Below, piece by piece: positions 1 through 5,073 of a stretch of 10,639 nucleotides of DNA. The stretch comes from JACQWX01 sp041662295 (lineage in GTDB: Bacteria > Elusimicrobiota > Elusimicrobia > UBA1565 > UBA9628). Made by a program: the position numbers and the translations under genes. The first letter of the stretch is position 1. Each line of letters opens with the position of its first letter. The stretch spans positions 1 to 10,639 of the forward strand of contig JBAZSR010000126.1 of NCBI GenBank assembly GCA_041662295.1, given 5' to 3'. Below the pieces are notes generated by a model that saw only the letters and a program-made list of their open reading frames with translations, did not search any database and had not been told where the DNA came from.

Positions 1-2
1 GC

Positions 3-308
3 CGCCGCCAGGTCATCGTCGAGGGCCTGAGGTCCATCCCGGGCTTCACCTGCACGATGCCCAGCGCCGCCTTCTTCGCCTTCCCCAACATCAAGGCCGT
101 CGGCGCGCGAGACTCCAAGGCTCTCGCGGACTTCCTCCTCACGGAGGCGGGCGTGGCCTGCCTGGCAGGGACCGCATTCGGGTGCTACGGGGAGGGGTAC
201 CTCCGTTTCTCCTTCGCCAACTCCATCGAGAACATCAACGAGGCCGTCCGCAGGATCAAGGAGGCTCTCCCGAGGCTCGAGAAGGGGGCCGCCGCCGCGC
301 GAGGCTGA
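3..308 (+). CDS. Class I/II PLP-dependent aminotransferase (aspartate aminotransferase-like), C-terminal part only
   Basis: This is the last 101 codons of a gene that begins upstream of the window; the frame is open from base 3, so the Met codon at 57 is internal. The translation matches the C-terminal small domain of fold-type I aminotransferases of the aspartate aminotransferase Ib group. It has a FFAFPNI strand, an ADFLLTEAGVACLAGTAFG segment, then GEGYLRFSFANS and a final helix ENINEAVRRIKEAL. The Arg in YLRFSFA (codon 204-206) corresponds to the conserved arginine that binds the substrate alpha-carboxylate. The PLP lysine and N-terminal domain lie outside the window, so substrate (aspartate, alanine or another) cannot be decided. 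The TGA stop at 306-308 is four bases before the next start codon, so co-transcription with the exporter is likely. The family call is firm; the exact substrate is not. Confidence 0.9.
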   Translation, partial: RRQVIVEGLRSIPGFTCTMPSAAFFAFPNIKAVGARDSKALADFLLTEAGVACLAGTAFGCYGEGYLRFSFANSIENINEAVRRIKEALPRLEKGAAAARG

Positions 309-312
309 TTCC

Positions 313-2157
313 ATGAACAGCATCAAGCGCCTCCTGCCCTACCTGGCGCCGCACAAGACCCGCTTCATGCAGGCGACCGTGGTCATGGTCTGCGTCGCCC
401 TGGTCAACGGCCTCTCCGTGTGGCTGCTCAAGCCCGCGGTGGACTTCGTCTTCATCAAGGCCGACATCCAGATGCTCAAGCTCCTCGTGGCGGCCATCCC
501 GCTGGTCTTCCTCCTGAAGATGGTCCTGCAGTACACCCAGAGCTACCTCATGAGCTGGCTCGGCCAGCGCATCACGCAGGAGATCCGCCAGGACCTCTTC
601 CGGCACATGCACGAGCTCTCCATGGACTTCTTCTGGAAGAGGAAGTCCGGCGAGATCCTCTCCCGCCTGACCAACGACCTGACCAACCTCGCCTCCGGGC
701 TGCAGTTCGTCCCGCTCTACCTGATCCGCGACAGCCTCACCGTCGTGGTCCTCATCGTCGTCATGTTCTACATCAAGTGGCAGTTCGCGCTCATCGCCCT
801 CATCGCCATCCCTCTTGCCGGCGCGGTGCTCACGGTCCTCGGCCGCAAGCTCCGCTCCGCGAGCCGCCTGAGCCAGGAGATCATGGGCGAGATCTACCAC
901 CGCTTCCAGGAGAGCCTGCAGGGCATGCTCGTGGTCAAGGCCTTCAACTACGAGGCGGGCGCCATCCGCAAGTTCGCCCGCGAGAACGACCTCTTCTTCG
1001 AGCAGATGATGCGCTACTTCCGGGCCACGGCCCTCTCGGGCCCGCTCATGGAGTTCCTCGGGAGCCTGCTCCTGGCCTGCATCATCTATCAGGCCGGCTG
1101 GGCCATCTTCCGCGGGAGGATGACGACCGGCGACTTCTTCACCTTCCTCGGCAGCTTCTTCGCCGCCTACCAGCCCATCAAGAACCTCTCCCAGCTCAAC
1201 TCCACCCTGCAGATGGGGCTGGCCGGGGCGGACCGCATCTTCAACATCCTCGAGGAGAAGCCCACGGTGCGCGAGAGCCCAAGGCCCATCCTCTTCAAGC
1301 CCCTGCGGCAGGGCATCACCCTGGAGAACGTCTCCTTCAAGTATCCCGAGCGCGACGCCTGGGCCCTGAGGAACGTGGACCTCCACATCAAGCCCGGCGA
1401 GATCCTGGGAGTGGCCGGCCCGAGCGGGTCCGGGAAGACCACCCTGGTGCACCTGCTCCTGCGCCTCTTCGACCCGACCGAGGGGCGGATCCTGCTCGAC
1501 GGCACGGACCTGCGCGACTTCTCCGTCTCCTCCATGCGCGAGCACGTGGGGCTCGTGACCCAGGACACCGTGCTCTTCAACGACACGGTCTACGGCAACA
1601 TCGCGCTGAGCCGACCCGGCGCCTCGGTCGCGCAGGTCCGGGAGGCCCTCGGCGTGGCGGACGCGGTCTCCTTCGTCGACGCCATGCCCCAGGGAGGGGA
1701 GACCCAGCTTGGGGACCGCGGCCTGCGCCTCTCAGGCGGCCAGCGCCAGCGCCTGGCCATCGCCCGGGCGGTCATCAAGGAGCCCTCCGTCCTGATCCTC
1801 GACGAGGCGACCTCCAACCTCGACTCCGCCAGCGAGAAGGGCGTCCAGAACGCGCTCGAGCGCATCTACAAGGGCCGCACCGTGGTGCTCATCGCGCACC
1901 GGCTCTCGACCCTCCAGAACGCGGACCGCATCGCGGTCCTCCACCACGGGGAGCTCGTCGAGAGCGGCCGGCACTCGGCCCTCGTGGCCAAGGGCGGGGT
2001 CTACGCCACGCTCTTCAAGTTCCAGCAGCTCGGGAGCGAGGCGACGGAGGGGGAGAAGGCCGGGGACCGTTCCATTCCCAGCGGCGCGTCCGCCGCTGCC
2101 TCGCCGGATCCGACATCCCCTGACGCTGAAGCCCTGGGCGCTCCCGAGCCGGCCTGA
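313..2157 (+). CDS. msbA: MsbA-like lipid exporter ABC transporter (fused permease and ATPase)
   Basis: This 614-residue half-transporter is expected to form a homodimer in the inner membrane and flip lipid A-core or a related lipid using ATP. The N-terminal ~300 residues carry six hydrophobic segments (about 18-40, 58-78, 135-155, 157-177, 245-266, 273-290) with the coupling-helix style of MsbA proteins (QEIRQDLFRHMHELSMDFF, SGEILSRLTND). The ATPase domain is complete: A-loop Tyr344, Walker A GPSGSGKTT 369-377, Q-loop Gln417, signature LSGGQ 473-477, Walker B VLILDE 493-498, D-loop SNLD, H-loop His529. A Ser/Pro/Ala-rich tail of about 40 residues follows and is probably disordered. The ATG at 313 has GAGG at 301-304, eight bases upstream, inside the end of the preceding gene. 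MsbA is the best family match, but lipid specificity cannot be read from sequence; another multidrug or lipid exporter of the same subfamily is possible. Confidence 0.92.
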   Translation: MNSIKRLLPYLAPHKTRFMQATVVMVCVALVNGLSVWLLKPAVDFVFIKADIQMLKLLVAAIPLVFLLKMVLQYTQSYLMSWLGQRITQEIRQDLFRHMHELSMDFFWKRKSGEILSRLTNDLTNLASGLQFVPLYLIRDSLTVVVLIVVMFYIKWQFALIALIAIPLAGAVLTVLGRKLRSASRLSQEIMGEIYHRFQESLQGMLVVKAFNYEAGAIRKFARENDLFFEQMMRYFRATALSGPLMEFLGSLLLACIIYQAGWAIFRGRMTTGDFFTFLGSFFAAYQPIKNLSQLNSTLQMGLAGADRIFNILEEKPTVRESPRPILFKPLRQGITLENVSFKYPERDAWALRNVDLHIKPGEILGVAGPSGSGKTTLVHLLLRLFDPTEGRILLDGTDLRDFSVSSMREHVGLVTQDTVLFNDTVYGNIALSRPGASVAQVREALGVADAVSFVDAMPQGGETQLGDRGLRLSGGQRQRLAIARAVIKEPSVLILDEATSNLDSASEKGVQNALERIYKGRTVVLIAHRLSTLQNADRIAVLHHGELVESGRHSALVAKGGVYATLFKFQQLGSEATEGEKAGDRSIPSGASAAASPDPTSPDAEALGAPEPA

Positions 2158-2176
2158 GAGCGCCTCGTGTTCCCCG

Positions 2177-2273
2177 GTGGGGTCAGACCCTGACATTGGA
2201 AAACCTGACATTGGGACAGAGTTCCCGCACGTGTTTCAGTGTCAGGTTTTCCAATGTCAGGGTCTGACCCCAC
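2177..2273. repeat. 97-base hairpin element with 34-bp perfect inverted repeat (element A)
   Basis: Bases 2177-2210 and 2240-2273 are exact reverse complements (34 of 34). Allowing one mismatch (a G-U pair in plus-strand RNA), the stem extends to 2213/2237, leaving a 23-base loop. Each outer end contains an 11-base odd-centred palindrome (GGGTCAGACCC at 2180-2190; its complement at 2260-2270). Inside it, CCTGACATTGG occurs twice in tandem, at 2189-2199 and 2204-2214, 15 bases apart. A small inner hairpin GGGA/TCCC (2213-2216/2223-2226) and CACGTG (2228-2233) lie near the centre. The element fills the gap between the convergent exporter and kinase genes and touches the kinase TAA stop without any spacer. 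It could stop transcription from both sides, but neither strand has a T-tract after the stem. I infer a REP-like or mobile non-coding element. No target-site duplication is visible in the flanks. Confidence 0.93.
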
Positions 2274-3743
2274 TTAGGGAAGGCTCTTCGCGAGCTTGGA
2301 CTGGACCGCGACGAACTCCTGCCAGACGCGGACCAGGCGGTCCGCATCATCCCGGGCCATGGACGGCTCGAAGACCCTCTCCACGGAGGGATTCCGCAAC
2401 CGGCCGGCCCAGTCCGCGCCCGCGGCCTCGGCGGCCAGGGAAGCCGCGCCCAGGGCCGTGGCCTCGCGCTCGCGGCAGCGCTCGAGCCTCATGCCGAGGA
2501 TGTCCGACTGGAAGGCGAGGAGGTGGTCCAGGCCCGAGAGGCCGCCCGAGACCTTGGCCACGGCAGGGGAAAGCCCCGCCGAGCGCAGGGTGAGGACGAT
2601 GTCATTGATGAGGAACGCCAGGCCCTCGGCGACCGCCCGCACGAGGTCCTCCTTGCGGGTCTGCGCGGTCAGGCCCGCGAAGACCATCTTGGCCCCGAAA
2701 TCCCAGCGCGGGGCGCCAAGGCCTCCCAGGGCGGGCAGGGCCCAGACCCTCTGACGGGACTTCGCGCAGAGGCGGGCAATCTCCGACTTGCGCTTGAACA
2801 GGCCGAGGTTCTCCGAGAGCCAGTCGAACGAGGTGCCGGCCGCGTGCACCGTGCCTTCCTCGAGGAACACGGGGGGGCGGCCCTCGATCCGCCACCCGGC
2901 AGAGGTCAGAAGGCCCGGAATGCGGTGCTGGTCCGCGCCCGTGTTGTGAAGGAAGAACGCGCCGGTCCCGTAGTTGAGCACCGAGGATCCGGCTTCCATC
3001 GCGCCCAAGCCCACGGCCGCGGACTGCTGGTCGCCGAGCATGGCCAGCACCGGGATGTCCCGGCCCCCGCGCCGGCAGGTCCCGAGGAGGCCGGCGGAGG
3101 CGACGACCCGGGGAAGGACCTGCCGGGGCACGCCGAAGAGCGCGAGCATGCCGTCGTCCCAATCCAGGGAGCGCAGGTCGAGCAGGAGCATCCTCTGGGC
3201 CATGCTCGGGTCCGTGACGAAGGACTCGCCCTTGGTGAGCCTCCACACGAGATAGGACGAGACCGGTCCCGCCAGGAGGCGGCCCGCGTCGGCCAGGCGC
3301 CGCAGGCCCTCGTCGTGGTCGAGGAACCAGCGGATCTTGGGCGCGGAGTAGTAGGGGGTCAGGTAGAGGCCGGTCTTCTCGTGCACCTCGGCCTGCCGGC
3401 CCTGCAGGGGGGCCACCACCTGGGCCGCCCGGCCGTCCTGCCAGCTCGGGACAGCCGCGGCCGCCGCGCCCGTCTCCCGGTCCCAAAAGACCACGGTGGA
3501 GCGCTGGGCCGCGATCCCCATGCCGAGGACCTTGGTCGAGGCGGGCAGCTTGGAGAGGACCGCGTCGAGGGCGTCCTCCTGGCTGCGGGCGATGTCGTCG
3601 GCGTCGTGCTCGACCCAGCCCGGCCTGGGAAAGGAGGTCTTGATCGCAAACTGCGCCCTGGCCACGACCCTGGCGCGGGAGTCGACCGCGAGGACGCGGG
3701 AGCTCGAGCTCCCCTGGTCCAGGGCCAGCACGACCGAACTCAT
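2274..3743 (-). CDS. Glycerol-kinase-like FGGY-family carbohydrate kinase
   Basis: This 489-residue cytoplasmic kinase would transfer phosphate from ATP to a polyol or sugar, and its closest family is glycerol kinase (GlpK, about 500 residues). Seen in the sequence: N-terminal phosphate loop LALDQGSSSSR (6-16), FPRPGWVEHD (38-47, as in GlpK), Arg81, Trp101 in SWQDGR, Tyr131, the catalytic-base motif GDQQ with Asp238 and Gln239, NYGTG 257-261, LGGLGAPRWD 339-348 and the C-terminal FGGY region with GG 400-401 and FQSDILG 411-417. Compared with E. coli GlpK, the glycerol ligands Arg83, Trp103, Tyr135, Asp245 and Gln246 are kept, but Glu84 is Ser82, so the natural substrate may not be glycerol. 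The ATG at 3743 overlaps the upstream nuclease stop as ATGA, with no strong Shine-Dalgarno, which implies translational coupling. No glpF or glpD neighbour is present in the window. Family certain; substrate open. Confidence 0.88.
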   Translation of the reverse strand: MSSVVLALDQGSSSSRVLAVDSRARVVARAQFAIKTSFPRPGWVEHDADDIARSQEDALDAVLSKLPASTKVLGMGIAAQRSTVVFWDRETGAAAAAVPSWQDGRAAQVVAPLQGRQAEVHEKTGLYLTPYYSAPKIRWFLDHDEGLRRLADAGRLLAGPVSSYLVWRLTKGESFVTDPSMAQRMLLLDLRSLDWDDGMLALFGVPRQVLPRVVASAGLLGTCRRGGRDIPVLAMLGDQQSAAVGLGAMEAGSSVLNYGTGAFFLHNTGADQHRIPGLLTSAGWRIEGRPPVFLEEGTVHAAGTSFDWLSENLGLFKRKSEIARLCAKSRQRVWALPALGGLGAPRWDFGAKMVFAGLTAQTRKEDLVRAVAEGLAFLINDIVLTLRSAGLSPAVAKVSGGLSGLDHLLAFQSDILGMRLERCREREATALGAASLAAEAAGADWAGRLRNPSVERVFEPSMARDDADRLVRVWQEFVAVQSKLAKSLP

Positions 3744-4981
3744 CGCTTCTTGGCCTGAGGAGCCCAGAACAGCGGCATGCCGGACTCCGCCCGGGCCTCG
3801 GGCGCCTTGGCCGCGGTCCCGGAGCCTGCCGGGGAGACCGTGAGGTCCACGATCTCGGTCACCTCGGCCGCGGCTTCGAGCCTCGCGCGGTGGAGCGGGT
3901 CCAGGCCCGGGTCGCGGATGAGCTCCTGGATCTTGAGGACCGTGGGGGCGAGCACCGACTCATAGCGGCCCGCGGCCCGGATCAGCTCGATGATCTTATC
4001 CTTGTCCGGGAACCGCCACTTCTCCTCCCGGGTAGCGGCGACCTCGAACTTCTTCCCGAAGGCGCGGGAGTAGCCCTTCCTCGTGACGATCTCCGTGATG
4101 GCGGCTTTGAGCTCGGAGAGTTCCGCGGAGAGCTCGTGGCTCCGGGCCAGGGCCGAGCCGTAGCGGTCCACGAGGCCGGCCAGCCGATCGTCGCTGTCCT
4201 GCCCAGGGGCCTGGGCCTCCTCCTCGGCCATGGCCAGGCTCACCGGGAACTGGTGCCGAAAGATCGGGCAGAGGGGTTTGAAGTCGCACCAGAGACACTT
4301 CCTCTCGTCGGGAGCGGGGTCGAAGCGGTCGTGGAGGATGTTCTTGGCCGTGTCCGTGATCCGGCGCTTGAGGCCGTCGACCTTCTTGGCGGCGTGGCGC
4401 TCCGACTCCTGCACCGAAAGCGTGGGCAGGTGGTAGAAGGCGAGCCGGGAGACCTCGCGCCCAAGGCCCAACTCGCAGCCCACCTGGTACATGGTGAGCT
4501 GGGGATCGTCGAGGGCGCGGTTCTTGGCCAGCTCCTTGCCGGTCTTGTAGTCCAGGATGGAGAGCCGGCCGTCGGGCAGGGCGTCGACGCGGTCCACCTT
4601 ACCCGTCACCGGCACGCCCTCGACCACTGCGTTGAAGTTATATTCGACGGCCAGAGGGACGGCGAAGTCCTTGGCGTGCTTGTGATAAAAGGCGATGAGG
4701 ATGGCCTTGCCTTCCTCGAAGTAGGAGGCCTCCTGGGCCGCGTCGCGGTAGCCCTCCTTGACCCAATCCGTCTTGTAGGCGCGGAGCAGTTCCTGAAGGG
4801 CGGGCGCCGGAAGGGCGTTGACGCCGTAGAAGAACTCGAGGGCGCTGTGCATGCTCCGGCCGAAGGAGAAGAAATGCTTGGGCTTCTCCGGGACCTTCTC
4901 CACGTAGCGGAACCACCACTTCTTCGGGCACTCGAGGTACATCGAGATGGCCGAATGCGAGAGAGGCCGCGGCAGGTCCAT
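3740..4981 (-). CDS. RecB/Cas4-like PD-(D/E)XK nuclease with Fe-S cluster cysteines
   Basis: This 413-residue protein is a stand-alone nuclease of the RecB/AddB/Cas4 class (PDDEXK_1 type), expected to cut DNA with divalent metal. Motifs in order: LSHSAISMYLECPKKW with Cys18; His45 in GRSMHSALE; GKVDRVD with Asp130; LDYKTGK with Asp144 and Lys146; QLTMY with Gln161 and Tyr165; then CLWCDFKPLC with Cys229, Cys232 and Cys238. One N-terminal and three C-terminal cysteines match the 4Fe-4S arrangement of AddB and Cas4. No helicase domain is fused. After the last cysteine comes a ~175-residue tail: a likely coiled coil at about 265-300, a helical part, and a low-complexity Ala/Pro end. I do not recognise a known domain there. 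The ATG at 4981 is the only sensible start: an in-frame TAA lies four codons upstream, and the next Met (14) would remove part of the first motif. No cas gene or CRISPR array is nearby, so a Cas4 role is unlikely. It is first in an operon with the kinase. Confidence 0.9.
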   Translation of the reverse strand: MDLPRPLSHSAISMYLECPKKWWFRYVEKVPEKPKHFFSFGRSMHSALEFFYGVNALPAPALQELLRAYKTDWVKEGYRDAAQEASYFEEGKAILIAFYHKHAKDFAVPLAVEYNFNAVVEGVPVTGKVDRVDALPDGRLSILDYKTGKELAKNRALDDPQLTMYQVGCELGLGREVSRLAFYHLPTLSVQESERHAAKKVDGLKRRITDTAKNILHDRFDPAPDERKCLWCDFKPLCPIFRHQFPVSLAMAEEEAQAPGQDSDDRLAGLVDRYGSALARSHELSAELSELKAAITEIVTRKGYSRAFGKKFEVAATREEKWRFPDKDKIIELIRAAGRYESVLAPTVLKIQELIRDPGLDPLHRARLEAAAEVTEIVDLTVSPAGSGTAAKAPEARAESGMPLFWAPQAKKR

Positions 4982-4989
4982 GCGCAGAA

Positions 4990-4998
4990 ATTATACCA
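4990..4998 (-). promoter_or_regulatory. Extended -10 promoter of the nuclease-kinase operon, predicted leaderless
   Basis: On the minus strand, bases 4998 down to 4990 read TGGTATAAT, a perfect TATAAT hexamer with the TGN extension of extended -10 sigma70-type promoters. The best -35-like match, TTGAGG at 5015-5010, lies inside the adjacent hairpin element and only 14 bases away, which is too short for normal spacing, so the extended -10 may act alone. Transcription should start about 6-8 bases downstream of the hexamer (about 4982-4984). The nuclease ATG begins at 4981, and the bases between contain no Shine-Dalgarno. The mRNA would therefore be leaderless or nearly so. The motif is clear against a GC-rich background; its activity is inferred. 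Confidence 0.68.
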
Positions 4999-5064
4999 TG
5001 GGTGTCACACCTCAACTTATGGAACTTATTGAAATAAGTTCCATAAGTTGAGGTGTGACACCCA
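4999..5064. repeat. 66-base hairpin element with 32-bp perfect inverted repeat (element B)
   Basis: Bases 4999-5030 and 5033-5064 are exact reverse complements with only GA (5031-5032) between them; an RNA form would open the last pair to make a four-base loop. The outer ends hold the odd-centred palindrome GGTGTCACACC (5001-5011) and its complement (5052-5062). Inside, AACTTATGG and AACTTATTG (5014-5022, 5023-5031) form a tandem 9-base duplication. The core is AT-rich in an otherwise GC-rich region. It lies between divergent genes: its left edge touches the extended -10 of the nuclease operon and its right edge touches the Shine-Dalgarno of the macroglobulin gene. It could be a mobile REP-like element, an operator, or a leader hairpin. 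Its near-perfect symmetry is longer than an ordinary operator. No target-site duplication is visible. Confidence 0.93.
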
Positions 5065-5068
5065 GGAG
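5064..5068 (+). promoter_or_regulatory. Shine-Dalgarno of the alpha-2-macroglobulin gene
   Basis: AGGAG lies five bases before the ATG at 5074 and directly follows the right arm of element B; its first A is the last paired base of the hairpin. An in-frame TGA at 5056-5058 rules out starts further upstream. Because the hairpin is immediately upstream, this gene has no room for a promoter between the element and its ribosome site. The promoter must lie in or before the hairpin, and I do not see a convincing one on the plus strand. Confidence 0.8.
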
Positions 5069-5073
5069 ATCCT

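Noticed and set aside
256..1545. Open minus-strand frame of 429 codons opposite the exporter gene
   Set aside because: Low-complexity composition typical of an antisense frame in GC-rich DNA; the plus strand has a complete ABC exporter with all ATPase motifs.
2177..2273. Element A as a conventional bidirectional intrinsic terminator
   Set aside because: No T-tract follows the stem on either strand, and the arms are far longer and more structured than a normal terminator. It may still block transcription, but that label alone would mislead.
2177..2593. Plus-strand frame starting inside hairpin element A
   Set aside because: Its beginning encodes the repeat arms and the rest is Arg/Pro/Gly-rich shadow of the kinase; it has no plausible function.
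2523..3758. Open plus-strand frame of 411 codons opposite the kinase gene
   Set aside because: No domain or ribosome site, and biased composition; the minus strand carries conserved FGGY kinase motifs across the whole span.
3740..4981. Nuclease as a CRISPR Cas4 component
   Set aside because: There is no repeat-spacer array and no other cas gene in the window, and the protein is about twice the usual Cas4 length. Only the fold and cysteine arrangement are shared.
2177..5064. Elements A and B as the two ends of one insertion sequence or transposon
   Set aside because: The two elements have unrelated sequences, no transposase lies between them, and no target-site duplication is visible at either outer flank.
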